DNA of 64,000 nt. Source: Blastomyces gilchristii SLH14081. Its lineage: Eukaryota > Ascomycota > Eurotiomycetes > Onygenales > Ajellomycetaceae. The stretch lies in contig NW_003101680.1 in the NCBI RefSeq assembly GCF_000003855.2, forward strand, positions 5,934,613 through 5,998,612. Direction: 5' to 3'. Every line of letters begins with the position of its first letter. Position 1 is the stretch's first letter. The position numbers were made by a program, and so were the translations under genes. Shown piece by piece: positions 36,459 to 49,206 of this stretch. Below the pieces are notes generated by a model. That model made no database searches. It was not told the DNA's origin and saw only the letters and a list, made by a program, of their open reading frames with translations.

Positions 36459-37001
36459 TATCATATCTCTGACTATGTTAAGACTCTGCTACAGTTTCAC
36501 ACAGCTTATTACTTCTTTATAAATGATTTCATTCATCTTACAGACTATTCAAACTGATTTTCAATCACTCTATGACATTATTCAGATATATGATAGAAAG
36601 ATTTAATTGATAAATATAAGAATCTCACTTCTATATAAGATTAGCAGATTACTCTTTCATAACAGTGAGATATCACTGAGGTATTACTTCAGCTATTCTC
36701 ACTCATGAAATAAGAGAAGAGTATTCACTCATTATCTATATAGAATAGCTAGATACTGACTTCTTATCAAAGAAGTCAGCACTTCATTTTCTTCTACTGA
36801 AATATATACACGAGTTACTGCATTTCTTATATAATCTTCTGAGTATACTAAGTATCATATCTGTGATATTCTCACAATAACTCTGTAGCTCACAAGCTCA
36901 CTATTCAAGCAAGATAGTTAAGCTCACTTATATAACTTCTCAAATAACTATCTCTACATGACGCCGTTAACTAGTCACTGCTTCGGTTCTGTCACATTAC
37001 A
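36459..37001 (+). repeat. G2 3' LTR (543 bp)
   Basis: Starts TATCATATCTCTGACTATG and ends GTCACATTACA, followed by ATAAC. Its left end is heavily mutated relative to the 5' LTR, whereas its right end (GACGCCGTTAACTAG, CTTCGGTTC) is less mutated than the 5' copy, so decay acted patchily. Confidence 0.92.
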
Positions 37002-37233
37002 ATAACACTTAAATAAGATTTAAAGTCATTTAAAGCAATAAAAATAATTTAAATTAAGAAGTGAAAATCATGATCTTATTTGAAAAATGTGATAAGAGTA
37101 GACAGTAAGTCTCACTCAGACAGTATAAAACTACTATTTAATGTTAAAACTGTGTAATGAGGTCAGTTGAATTGATAATAAAACTATTAAAAATTCTAGT
37201 TCTGATTTCAGACACGGTCACATAATCAGTCTA
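37002..37233 (+). mobile_element. MITE-3, right part
   Basis: Resumes with ATAACACTTAAATAAGATTT after the G2 3' LTR and follows the family to CATAATCAGTCTA. It includes the ATAAC copy that is the G2 target-site duplication. Confidence 0.9.
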
Positions 37234-37553
37234 ATTAGATGATTACTTATATAATTAGAATTTAATAATAATTATTAATAATAATGAAGATGATATAATG
37301 TAGTAGTTAATTAATTATTAAGATCTATCTATTATGCGGCCTTTTATATATAGTAGGCGTTTGCCAAGCAATTGGCAAATATCTCACTTAGGCGGAAGCG
37401 GTCAGTCTGTAGAGAGAGAATCCGATAAATAATACTTATAAAATAACTAAATATATTCTTGTATAAGTGTATTCTTTATTTTTATATAAAAACTACACTT
37501 CTCTAATCATACTTGTAATATCAGTATTAACTCAAAAATTCCCAGCACTCAAT
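37234..37553. other. Spacer with an unmutated patch and hairpin
   Basis: Mostly AT-rich. A GC-containing patch at about 37335-37430 keeps CpG and GG (ATGCGGCC, TAGGCGT, GGCGGAAGCGG). At 37360-37379 an 8-bp perfect inverted repeat TTTGCCAA/TTGGCAAA encloses a four-base loop. No ORF or match to other repeats in the window is seen. Confidence 0.5.
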
Positions 37554-38064
37554 CAACCGCTCCACCACGAACTCGCTCGATTTTTCAAATAAGAACCCGC
37601 CGATAGATCCATCGAAAAGCCCTCGATCATACAAACATTTTGACCTCATCGCCGACCGGATACCCCGTGTGGTGGTGGAGTTATCCAGGCAAACATGAAC
37701 CAGATGTTGTTTAAAACTCCTGTGTGGGATTATCCCTCATTCACCTCTACCACACCACAACCCCGGGCCAAATTGCCATACAAATTGTAAGATGAAGAGA
37801 CCTAGCCATATGCATCAATCTTCTTGATTTTGGAAGATCTCTGATCTGTAATTGTGGAGATATCTGAGAAGCAATCTCCGTGAAAACCCTGTTCATCTTT
37901 GATGTTCCAAATCATCAATGCCAAGTCTCACCCTCATATCACTCTTCTCAATCTGGCTCATCTCTGGTAGAAAAATACACAAGATATCTTAGCAATAATA
38001 TCAAGTATATAATTAATAGACACTTCTGAAGTATAATCTCTGTGAATACTCTGTCTGTCTTTCT

Positions 38065-38164
38065 NNNNNNNNNNNNNNNNNNNNNNNNNNNNNNNNNNNN
38101 NNNNNNNNNNNNNNNNNNNNNNNNNNNNNNNNNNNNNNNNNNNNNNNNNNNNNNNNNNNNNNNN
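38065..38164. other. Assembly gap (100 N)
   Basis: Exactly 100 N, the usual placeholder for a gap of unknown size. It lies between two 5'-UTR monomers of LINE-B: the left flank matches the junction of units 2 and 1 of LINE-A, and the right flank matches unit 1. The true monomer number is therefore unknown. Confidence 0.95.
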
Positions 38165-38796
38165 CAGAATAATACAAAAAGGATACCTCAGTGACCATCT
38201 ATAATACATAATCAGTAAACAATGAGATAATAGAATAATCAACAGCATGTTAACAACTATAAAATCAGTATTCTCAAGATGTGACTGAGTCTTTGACCCT
38301 GCACAGTGAAGATATATTAAATCTAGTTATAATATCTCAATATTCAATAGATTCTGCAAGGAATTGAGAACAGCAATACTAGATTTTTATTAAATTTGAG
38401 AATTAACTCTAATATTAATATAATCATTGACAAAGTCTTTTATTTTGAGATATAAATAACCAGTTCCTCTACATCCTGCTGATAATATCTATATCATTAT
38501 ATAGAAACAGACTTATATTCTCTATAATATCAAGACTCTGAAGAGAGAAAGTCTTGATAGAGAGTATATAGTAGTGTATATCTTAACAGTTTCTATCTCA
38601 TTCTTCTGCAGCAGTTAATGTAAAAAAAGATCTTAGAAATAGTTTTTTACTTCTCTTCAAAGAGTAAGATGTTTTTCTCTGAATTTTATACAATATTCTT
38701 ACAAAGAATTAAAAACAGAGTTGTTTTCTATCATAATTTCACATTCTTTTAAGTAAGAATTACTTTTTCAGTGACTGAAGAGCTTTTATTAATACT

Positions 38797-40456
38797 TAAT
38801 TCTTTTTTACACTCTTTATTAACTGATTTGAGTTGCACACTTGTTGTGTGAGAAGAATTGAATGATTTAGAATAAAATTGAATAGTTTTAATCAATTTCT
38901 CTGCAAAAAATTAATTTATTTTTTATCAGTTTTTCTCTTAATAACTATCACATTATCTGATTTATTATGATGATATCATACTTTTTCTCACTATATCTCA
39001 AGAAAGGAATTGAAAAGATTTTATTAATTTATCTCAAAAATCAATTTTAGTTTATTAGATTCTCTTCAAAAATCTAACCTAGTTACTGAACTAGTATGAA
39101 AAAAATCAGGTGTTTTATATACAAAAGTCTTTTATTTTTCTTTTGAAATAGTCTGATTAACTTTTCAATTGAAAATAGACTTAGAAATCTCTTAATTGAA
39201 ACAGTCTGATCAAATTTTTAATTTAAAAGAGTTCAATAAATCTCTCAATTAAAATAGTCCGATTAACTTTTCATTGAGTGAGAATAATGAGTACAAAAAT
39301 ACACTCAATTGATGCAAAAAAAGATGTTTTCTCAAATGCTATTTCTGAGATTGAAATTCTGAAGAGAAGAAAGGAAGAAAAAATAAAGAAATAACAAGTT
39401 CTTGAAATACAGAAACTTGAAAAAGTAAGCAAGATTCTTGAAAAGCAGTGTCTGAGTGAGATGAATAAAGAAGTTCTATTGATTCTTCATACTCAGACTA
39501 GACAGCTACAGAAGATAATCAAGTTCAAACTTGAAATTTCAAACACAGTTGAAAAAACATTGAAAATTTCTAGTATAATTACTGACTCTTCATTTTACTC
39601 TTCTTCTTTTTTTGTGGCGGGCTGTAATTCTTTTTTACACTCTTTATTAACTGATTTAAGTTGCACACTTATTGTGTGAGGAGAATTGAACGATTTAGAA
39701 TAAAATTGAATAGTTGTAATCAATTTCTCTGCAAAAAATTGATTTATTTTTTATTAGTTTTTCTCTTAAAAACTGTCATATCATCTGATTTAATATCAAT
39801 TGATATCATACTTTTCCTCACTATATTCCAAGAAAGAGATTGTAAAGATTTTATTGATTTATCTCAAAAATCAATTTTAGTTTATTAGATTCTCTTCAAA
39901 AATCTAACCTAGTTACTGAACTAGTGTGAAAAAAATCAGGTGTTTCATATACAAAAGTCTTGTATTCTTCTTTTGAAACAGTCTGATCAACTTTTCAATT
40001 GAAAACAGACTTAGAAATCTCTTAATTGAAACAGTCTGACTAACTTTTCAATTCAAAAGAGTTTAATAAATATATTAATTAAAACAGTCTGATCAACTTT
40101 TCAATTCAAAAGAGTCCAATAAATATCTCAATTGAAACAGTCTGATCAACTTTTCATTGCGTGAGAATATTAAGTTCAAAAATACACTCAGTTGATGCGG
40201 AAAAAGATGCTTTCTCAAATACTATTCCTGAGATTGAATTTCTGAAGAGAAGAAAGAAAGAAGAAATAGAGAAATAACAAGTTCTTGAAATACAGAAACT
40301 TGAAAAAGCAAGCAAGATTCTTAGAAAACAGTGTCTGAGTGAGATGAATAAAGAAGTTCTGTTAATTCTTCATACTCAGACTAGACAACTACAGAAAGTG
40401 ATTAAGTTCAAATTTGAAATTTCAAACACAGTTCTAAAAGTATTGAAAATTTCTAG
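38797..40456 (+). repeat. Tandem duplication in LINE-B (38797-39612 and 39625-40456)
   Basis: Both copies begin TAATTCTTTTTTACACTC and cover the end of the 5' UTR and the start of ORF1. They differ by scattered transitions, so they are not a recent assembly artefact. Between them sits the 12-mer TGTGGCGGGCTG (39613-39624), which matches no LINE sequence. Confidence 0.8.
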
Positions 40457-42078
40457 TAGACTAACTGTGTGACTGTGTCTGGGATCAGAACCAGATTTTT
40501 TGATAGTCTCATTACCAATTTAACTGATCCCACTACACAGTTTTAACATTAGATAGTAGTCTCATACTGTCTCAGTGAGACTTACTGTCTACTCTCATCA
40601 CATTTTTCAAATGAGATCATGATTTCCACTTCTCAATTTAAATTATTTTTATTGCTTTAAATGACTTTAAATCTCATTTAAGTGTTATCAAAAAGTGTTA
40701 CTTTTTAAAAAATTAAAAATAGTCTAAAAAAAAACTTAAAATGTCTAAAAATAGTAAGTTTATACCAAGAATGAGACTAAATGAGATCAAATGGAACCAC
40801 TCTCTCATTTTTTTCAAGTCATGATTTCATTTTAAGATCTCATATATAGACACTTTGCATGTTTTTTTAATGACTAGTCCCAGCGGGATTCACACTAAGA
40901 AATGTATGAGACCAGATCAAATGAGATCAAATGTGAAATTCGGGATCTCAGCAGCCAGTCTAATTTCTAGTATCATCACTGACTCTTTATTTTATTCTTT
41001 CTCTTTCATTTCTACTTCTTCTTCTTCTTGTTTAAATCAGAAGAAAACATATGCTCAAACAGCTGAATCTGCTATCTCTAAATCCGCTGTCTCTAAATCT
41101 GCTGGCTTAAAACCTGCTCAAAATCCTGAGAAAACTGAGAAGAATACTACTCATACTTCTATTCATAGAAAAGTGAAGAAAAAAATGTAAAAAGAGAAAA
41201 ACTTCCAAATCTTCAGCAATAGAAGACTTATTCTCAATGTCTCAAATCAGAATATCATACAGAGAAACAAGCTAAACTCAAATCTTATTTTCAGAATTTG
41301 AAATGAAATCAATCAGCAGTTGTTTTCTCAGTTAATGACTAATATTGAAGTTCAAAAATCAGTTATAGCTTCAATTGAGTCATTCTTCTTTGAAAACTCT
41401 ATCATTCTGACTACAATGTCTGAATTCAGTGCAGAATTCCTTATTCAGAATAAGAATCTCTGAAAATCAGCAGTAGAATCTTTGTTAAACATAACAATTC
41501 TATCTGAGAGAGATGAAAAGTGAGACAAATTCATTCTTCATAATATTTTAGTTGAAATCTGTCACTGTGAGAAAGAAATACTACTTCTTAAAAATGAATT
41601 AGAAGAATATAACTCTATTCAACTGAGAAAAGAGTCTGTATAACTTAATTCAATTGTGTTCAGATAGAGTAGAAGAAATGTCTCTGTTCTAGTATATATC
41701 AAGATGTTTGAATAATTAAGAATCTCTGAAGTAAGAGTAGCAGGTTTGAAAATGAGAGTTCATGAATACAAAGACTCAAGAATGAATCTCAAAGCTCAAA
41801 CACAGTGTTCAAACTGTCAAAGATATGAATACTTTGCAGTCTCTTGTTTCAGAGACTCAAAATGCATGTTCTATGCTAGAGATTACAAAACTAGTGAGTA
41901 TAAATGTGAAACATGCTTAAAAAGAGATCAAATATATCAATATACTCTGCTTAAGTGCTTCAATTGTAAAGAAAAACATGCATCTAGTACAAAAGAGTGT
42001 ATATTTACTCCTAGAACTCAAAAGAACTGGAGAAAAGATGAAGCTCAAAGTCAATCTAGAACTGAAGAGAATAATTAA
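39287..42078 (+). pseudogene. LINE-B ORF1 (gag-like) remnant with zinc knuckles
   Basis: RNA-binding ORF1 protein. The ATG at 39287 opens a Lys/Glu-rich, probably coiled-coil N-terminus; the second copy of this start near 40167 has lost its ATG. After MITE-4 the frame continues through a Ser-rich and Ala/Ser/Lys-rich linker (40975-41190) to a C-terminal zinc-knuckle cluster in the open stretch 41746-42078. There, CSNCQRYEYFAVSC shows His-to-Tyr, CMFYARDYKTSEYKC shows further losses, and CFNCKEKHASSTKEC is intact. The stop codon is at 42076-42078. Several stops lie upstream. Confidence 0.82.
40457..40962 (-). mobile_element. MITE-4 (hAT-like, 506 bp), reverse orientation
   Basis: Complete copy read from TAGACTAACTGTGTGACTG to CAGCCAGTCTA. 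It is flanked by a perfect 8-bp duplication ATTTCTAG (40449-40456 and 40963-40970). The first LINE-B duplicate shows the empty site at about 39564-39575. Confidence 0.93.
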
Positions 42079-42309
42079 GTCAGTAAACTCACAACTGTAA
42101 GCTTAAAAAGAAGAAACTCTCAACTATCTAAATCTTCAAACTTCAATTCTTCAGCTAAATGTAAATATATTTTGAATTCTCAAACTTCTGTTAAGATTAG
42201 AGAATTTTGAAATAACTCTGATGATAAACTAGATATAATACAAGCAGTTGAGATTTCTACTTTTCAGAATAGTTATAATCTACTATCTCATGATAGTGAT
42301 TAGATTCTA

Positions 42310-43626
42310 CTCCACTCTCTTTTAGTATGAATATACAATAAAAACAATAAAAAAAGTTTAAAAACTCTTCAAAAATCACATTTATTCAAAATAATATGAA
42401 TAGAAACTTGAATTGCATTTATTCTTGTCTTCAAATTGTATTTAAATAAAAAGTTGATTTTATACTGCTTCAGAAGCTGAATTTTAATGCTGAGTAAAAA
42501 TATATCACTTCTTATTCAAGCTACTACTGCTTTCTAACTGAAAAGTATGAGATAAAGTCAAGAGTAGTGATCTATGAAAGAAAGAGATTAAGATATTAAT
42601 TTAATCTAAGATTTGATATCATGTCTGACCCTGATATTCTGATGAGTGATATTATAGATAAAGAGAATGAGTTTAATATTATACAGCTTATAAGTATCTA
42701 TAATGAAAAGTCATTGAAGAAAAATAACAATATCTGAATAATTAATAGAGGATTTCTGAACATCACTTCATTAAGAAACTCTATAATTGTAGAAGATTTC
42801 AATGCACATTATTTCTGATAAAATTCAGAATGTAAAAGAGTAGTAAGAGCTGATAATCTGATTGAATGAATCTTTAAAGATTCAATAAATTTAGTTAACA
42901 AGTCTGATCAACAAACATTCTTTAGAAAAGATATGAAACAGAAATCTATTATAGATCTAATCTTTATATCATAAAATCTAATAAAAAAAAGACTTATAAA
43001 CTGATTTATTGATTCAAATGAAACATTAGAATCAGATCATAATATTATTCAATTTAATATTGAACTGAGTGAAGAATAAATGAGTGAAAACTCTCTTCTC
43101 TCTATTTAGTTTCACTTTGAAAAAGCAGATTGAAAGACAGTTGAAGAAAGCATAAAACTATTAAAATCTGAAAGACAGAGTGAGCTATATTGAAATTCTG
43201 ATCAAGATATCTAAAATAAAATACTTGAGAATAGAGTGAAGCTCATTACATCTATTATTCTAATGAGTGTTAAAGATAATATTTCAAAGAGAAAGTCTTC
43301 TGAGTATTCAAAATCTTGATGAAATGAGAATATCATATCTAAAAGAAAACAATTAGCTACTGCTAGAAAAGATTGAAAGAATGATATAATTTCTGATAAA
43401 GAGTTCAAAGCTGTCAGAAATGAATATTTTTCAGATATTAAATGAGCTGAAATAGACTGCTGAAATAAATTTCTTGAAGAAGTATAAGAAAAGAAAGTTT
43501 TTAAAGCTTTTAACTACACTAAAACAAGAAGTGTAGCAAAACTTTCAGCCTTAGAATAAGAGTTTCAGAATGAATTATATACAGTAAACTCTTTTGAGAA
43601 AAAATATCAAGCTTTTATAAGAACTC
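42310..43626 (+). pseudogene. LINE-B ORF2 remnant, endonuclease part
   Basis: Covers the AP-type endonuclease: IVEDFNAHYF near 42790-42820 and a SDHNIIQF block near 43030-43050 correspond to the catalytic Asp/His-containing motifs of LINE endonucleases. The frame is broken by TGA and TAA. The sequence stops at about 43626 before the RT. Confidence 0.78.
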
Positions 43627-46600
43627 TAAGAAATCCCTCTTCTTGCGGATTCTTTACCTCTATTCCTATCTCTCATGTAACTAATAGAGTTAGCGGCACT
43701 TGGCTACACACATCTATGTAGACTGAAGTTCATGAATACTATTCATAACTCAGCTGGAATGCTATTATACATTTGATCTCTATATTTATCTTTCTACTGT
43801 GCATACTTCTAGTAGTTAATAGTACATATTATATCAAGCTGCAAACACCTGAATAATTGTCTGTGAGCAGCTATTCTTACATTTCAAGTTCAGTCAGTCG
43901 GCAATCATCTGTTATGACTGAAAGAACTAGAAACTTGTATACTTCAATCTCTATGAAGTCTACTACAGACACTCAGAAGCAGTTATCTGAATCATGAATA
44001 ACTCTTATGAAAGAAGTCTTAAAGAACTTATCAATTACTCATAGAATATCATTCTCTGCATCTGTGACAGAGAAATTCTCTGAACTTATGAATGAATCAA
44101 TCTCAGTGAAGAATATTCTTGAGCATCTTCTATGAGATCAAGCTATTTTTTGATAAGAAATGCTTACTATCTGTAAACACTCTTGAACTGAGTCTCTAGA
44201 TATAATCTTCAGAGATACTTATGAACTGAAAAGAAACTTTCTTAAGCTATGATTACTTAAGACTACTTATCAAATCACAATCTATAAAAGCTTTTATAAG
44301 TTTATATTTGAAATTAACTCACAAGTCTGACTGTGTGATATAGAAGATGAAGAAGCTTTTATCTATGTAATAACAGACCTCTACTACACTGAAGTCAAGA
44401 ACTGACTGAATTATTTAGAGAATGATTGTGAGAGATTCTGCTGATCTGTTCTTAAGACCTATCTAGAGAATAAGTTAAGAAACTCTGTGAGCTGAACAGA
44501 GAATATCTGAACTACAATCATCAATATTAAAAAAAGAGATAAGAAATCTGATAAAGACTACTCACAGTACTTTATAGAATTGTGATATGAATTGAGATCT
44601 GTGAAAACAGAGTTATGAAACAAGATCTGAATAATGATATTTATGAAGAGACTGAATAAAGATATGTAGAACAAGCTCATTGAGTAAGACTCTAAGTTCT
44701 TGACTCTGAAGAAACTGATAACTCTCATTCACTGCTTGTGAATCACTGTAAGAGTCACAGATTCATGAAGAGTGAATCATTGATCAGCTCTGAAAGAGTC
44801 AGAATAACAGAGAACAGATTTATCAGAGAAAGATGACAAGATATAGAGAGATTTATGTCTGACTGCTGATTAGAGAGAGAGAGCTTCATAAGATTCTGTG
44901 AACAGAGTATATAATAGAGAGATTAAGAAAAAGAATCTCTGCTTTATCTGTTTTAAATCAGAATATCTTCATATAAACTGTCTGAATAAATCAAAATAGA
45001 AATTTGCAGAGTCATAGACAGAGTCAGTAACAGCCTTTTTAAAGATCTTGAAGCTGATATCTGAATCAGTTGCTTCTCTGATGAAAATACTTACTTATGA
45101 AGAGAGACTGTGTTACAGTACTGCTATCTCATAAGTATGAGAAGTATTGATAAACTCAGAATCTCAGGTCACTGTAGTGTCTCTAAAGCTCACAGAGTGA
45201 ATGAGCTGAGTGATGAAAACTGAGAATCTGCTCTTATAATAAGCAGAATGTGAGAACTCAAATCTAAGAGCTGAGAGACTTGTAAGAATTATCATTGAAT
45301 TATAAGATCTCTTCAGAATCTGAAGAAGATTTATAAAAACTGTGATTATCACAGATATCACACATAACATGTACTTGAGATTTATATAACTTTAAAGATA
45401 CAATCTGTATATAGCTGTTCATAAGTCAGGTTTATACTTCTGATCAGTGTTGACAGACTTACTTATAAAGATAGAATCAGTTGATACTGCAGAGTGAATT
45501 AGAGAAGATAAGCTTATCTATATAATGACTTTATGAATGTCTGAGAACTTCACAGTCATGAAAACTGAGCTTTAAATATCAGAGAAATACTGAGATCTTG
45601 CAGAGATGTTCAGCTTAGTAAAGACAGCTGAGCTTTCTTCTTATCATAAGAAGAATCTGATAATAGATTTGATAGAAGAATAGAAACTCTTCTGAGAATT
45701 AATCTATAAGCTCTCTTATTATGAGACAGAGATCTTGTGAGTCTATATAAAGAAGAATCTGAAGAATGACTTTATCTGATCTTCACAGACCTTCACAGAA
45801 GTCTCTGTGATATTTATTAAAAAGAAGAATGAAGATCTTAGATTGTGTGTAGACTACTGTAATCTGAACTTCAAGATAATAAAAAATTACTATTCTCTAT
45901 CTCTGATTGAGAATGTGATCAACTGTCTCACAGAAGCTGTTATATTCATATAATTAAACATAATCAATGTATATACATAGCTATGAATACAGTCTGAGAA
46001 TGAATAAAAGACTGTCTTTAGAACTATACTGAGATTGTTTGAATATCTAGTAGTGTCTTTTAATTTGACTAATACTCTCACAGCATTTCAGTCTTTCATT
46101 AATAAAATACTTCATATATATCTGAATATCTTTATAATAATATATCTGAATAATGTAATAATGTACTCTGTGAAGAAGAAAGAACACACTGAGTATATAT
46201 GAAGTATGTTGAAGGTCTTAGATAAGATAGAACTATATATTAAGCTTATGAAGTATAACTTCAGTGTCTGTCAGATTAATTTTCTAGAATATGTAATCAC
46301 TGCAGATGATATTCAGATGAAATCTTTATAAGTTAAGACTATTCTATTATAATCAGAGTTAACTAGTATTCATGAGATTCATATCTTTCTAAGCTTTGTG
46401 AATTTCTATAGATAATTTATCTTTATATTTGTGAGAATCTCTTTGACTCTTACAGACATGCTAAAGAATGAAAATAAGAAGAAGTCATTTTATAAACAGA
46501 GAATAAAAAGATTATTAAGAACAGAGAGCTGTAAGAACTTTCTTATCTTAGAAGCTTATAGAGTCTTTGTAAGATTGAAACAGATATTTATAAATACAGT

Positions 46601-48829
46601 GATACTGTTTCACTTTAATCTCTTACTCTTAAGCAGATTGAAGATAGATATCTTCTTCTTTATGATTTCAGAAATAATCTCATAACTACAGTTAAATGAG
46701 AACTGAGTTTCAGTAGTCTTTTTCTTATAAAAGATGTAATCTACAGAGATTAACTATAATATTTATAATCAGAAGCTTCTTATAATAGTGAAATTCTTCT
46801 ATCACTGATATCACTACTTTGAGAATCTTATGACAGTGATTACTGTTAGAACTGATTATGACAGCTTGTAATAGTTTATTTTAACTAAGAAACTCTCACA
46901 GTGACAGATTCACTGAGCTCAGAGACTGAGTAAGTTCTGATTCAAGATAGAATATATTAAGACAACTAAGAACTCAGCAGATGAACTCTCTCACAGACTA
47001 GACTATGTTAAAGAGATCAGAATGACAGATATAGAGAAATTAAAGAAGATAGAAAAGCTTCACAGAATACTCAGACTGAGTATTGTGAAGAGATTAACTG
47101 AAGAGTCTCTCAATTCTCTGTAAAAGAAGAGAGAAGAGAGAGAAAAGAAACCTGTATAACTACTCTCTATAACACTGAGAGTTAACACTCTGAGAATCTC
47201 TGTGAGAATTCTTGAAGAGAGTATCTATAATCTGAGAAGTGTATAGACTTTGAGAAGTATCACAGAAGATCTGATATAAGAGAAAACAGAGTATAAGTCT
47301 TTATAAGATCTTCTATTCAGATTATCTGAACTACAACTGAAGAATGAATATACTTAGTATATTTGAAAACTGCTCACAGCAGGAATCAACTCTGTAGAAA
47401 TAAAGAATTAAAGAGACTTAAATAATCTCTTATAAAGAGAGAACTGAATTTATATATCTATGAATAAGTTTCTATGTATAGAACTTATTAAAAGGGATTA
47501 TAACTCTTCTCTAATAGATTATTTTACAGATACTAGAACTCATGAGTTATTTATAAGAAAATACTTCTGACTAAAGATGTAAGAACTTATGAAGAAGATA
47601 GTGAATTCTTATACTATTTATCAGAATTCATACATAGTGCAGTCTAGACTATACAGAGAACTTACTTCTCTACTTATTCTGTAAAAATCTTGAGAACAGC
47701 TAGAAATGAACATTCTTGTGAGTCTTTCTGAAAGTAAGAACATATATAATATCTGTTTTGACAGTGTGCTGATGATAGTGAATTACTTTATCAAGATAGC
47801 ACACTTTATACTCACTCACAAGAACTTGAAGTGAAAGAATTTGACTTATATCTTTATCTGTGATGTGATTCAATTGCATGAATTATCTATAAATATTATC
47901 TCAGACAGAGAATCAATCTTCATAGAGAAGTTCTGATCTGATCTGATAACTATACTGAAGATCTCATGAGATCTAAGCATGACTTTTCATCAATAGACAG
48001 ATGATCAGATAGAATATCTAATAGATATATTAAAACAGTATCTGTAATACTTTGTTCATTATAATCAGAATGACTGAGTGTATTAATTATCACTTATGAA
48101 GTGTACATATAATAACTCAAAGCATGTCAGTATAGATAAAACTCTCTTTGAGATACTTACTAAGACTTATTCATGAATAATCTTGATAAATCTGTGAGAG
48201 TATACTATAGAGTGTGATAATGTCTGCAAATGAGCGGAGAGAATTCAGAATATCTGAAAGAAAGTCTGTAAATTCTTGAGAAAGGCTCAAGAGTATCAGA
48301 AAAGATACTATAACTTTAAGCATATTATAAAGAGTTTTAAGAAAGATGATAGAGTCTGACTGAGTCTAGAAAACATTATTATATAGAGATCTAGTAAGAA
48401 ACTGAATCTTTTACTGACAGAGTCTTGTAAGATTATAAAGAAAGTTAGCTTATAGTTCTACAGATTGAAACTGTTATCTAAGTTATAGATATACAATGTT
48501 TTTCATGTCACTTTACTTCATAAATACAAGGAATTCTCAGAAGAGAATTCTGTGACTTATCACTCTGTTCATGAAGTACTAGAGAGTGAAAGAGAATATC
48601 AGATTAAAGAAATTATTAACTCAAAGAAGTGAGATTATAAGCTCTGATTCAAGATTCAATAATAAGAATATTCTGATAAGATGAATAAGTTCACTTAAGA
48701 ATCATCTGAGCAGATAAGATATCTGTAGAAGCTGAGACATGACTTTTATACTGTAAATTCTGATAAGTCAGAATAATGTAATCTTAATTAAGAATTTGAT
48801 TATAATTCAGATACTAACACTGTTATTTA
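43627..48829 (+). mobile_element. G3: third Ty3/gypsy chromovirus, no recognisable LTR pair
   Basis: Follows LINE-B abruptly at TAAGAAATCCCTC, which may be the mutated TG start of a 5' LTR. The first 200 bp keep some CpG and GG (CTTGCGG, GTTAGCGGCAC). The coding order is gag, protease, RT, RNase H, integrase, chromodomain. The 3' LTR is missing: LINE-C begins at 48830 just after the chromodomain tail. LTR length cannot be defined from one copy. Confidence 0.82.
43890..48790 (+). pseudogene. G3 gag-pol remnant with chromodomain
   Basis: Gag is about 43890-45000 with a zinc knuckle near 44943-44985 (CFICFKSEYLHINC, where His has become Tyr). RT is near 45640-46400: LRLCVDYCNLN, FEYLVVSFNLTN and IYLNNVI, where YLDD has become YLNN. 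An RNase H and connection region follows near 46430-46900. Integrase is near 47740-48150 (MIVNYFIKIAHFI, NIISDRES, with the catalytic Asp partly lost). The chromodomain is near 48595-48740 (KEIINSKK, later LRHDF). TGA stops are frequent at expected Trp codons. Confidence 0.85.
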
Positions 48830-49206
48830 TAATTATTATTATTATTATTATTCTTCAATTATAGATGTATGCAGTCAGAGACTATAACATCTACCTGAGA
48901 ACTTTTAGTTCTCAGGGTTTTTCCTATATCTATAAAGTTAACTATTATATATTCATCAATTTCAGATATGCAAAATCAGAAAATTTCAGCTCAGAATACA
49001 AAAACTGTTTACAAATTGCAGTGTTTTAAAATCTTCTGATACTTTTAAACCATTTGACAATATCATGACAAAGGAAAAGAGAACACAGTCTTAAAGATAG
49101 ACATATTAAATAGATAGATAGAAACGAATTGAAAGAAAAAGATAAAGTCAAGAGAGACTGTAACAAAACAAATTATTAAAAGATAGTATATAGCTGTTTT
49201 AACAGA

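Larger units (their letters stand above)
24133..37001 (+). mobile_element. G2: Ty3/gypsy chromovirus with identical-length LTRs, nested in MITE-3
   Basis: The LTRs at 24133-24675 and 36459-37001 are both exactly 543 bp and differ almost only by transitions. The 5-bp duplication ATAAC is perfect (24128-24132 and 37002-37006) and lies in the middle of the MITE sequence. The interior has gag with a zinc knuckle (25615-25656), protease, RT, RNase H, integrase and a chromodomain (about 29450-29580), followed by an unusually long non-pol segment before a polypurine tract (AAAGAGAAGAG, near 36445). The insert at 29931-34950 is a later retroposon. Without it the element is about 7.8 kb. Confidence 0.94.
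37554..43626 (+). mobile_element. LINE-B: plus-strand LINE, duplicated inside and cut at its 3' side by G3
   Basis: Starts at the family 5' end (CAACCGCTCCACCACG) and runs through the 5' UTR, a 100-N gap, ORF1 and the first third of ORF2, stopping within ORF2 at AGAACTC, where G3 begins. A segment of about 0.8 kb (38797-39612) is repeated from 39625, joined by 12 foreign bases. MITE-4 interrupts ORF1 at 40457-40962. The element could equally be two adjacent partial LINE copies. Confidence 0.85.

Noticed and set aside
23846..37241. An 8-bp duplication around MITE-3
   Set aside because: ATTTAGCG and ATTAGATG do not match well enough, even allowing for transitions.
43622..43700. A defined 5' LTR for G3
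   Set aside because: Only one copy is present and the 3' side is lost, so the LTR end cannot be set. TAAGAAATCC is only a possible mutated start.
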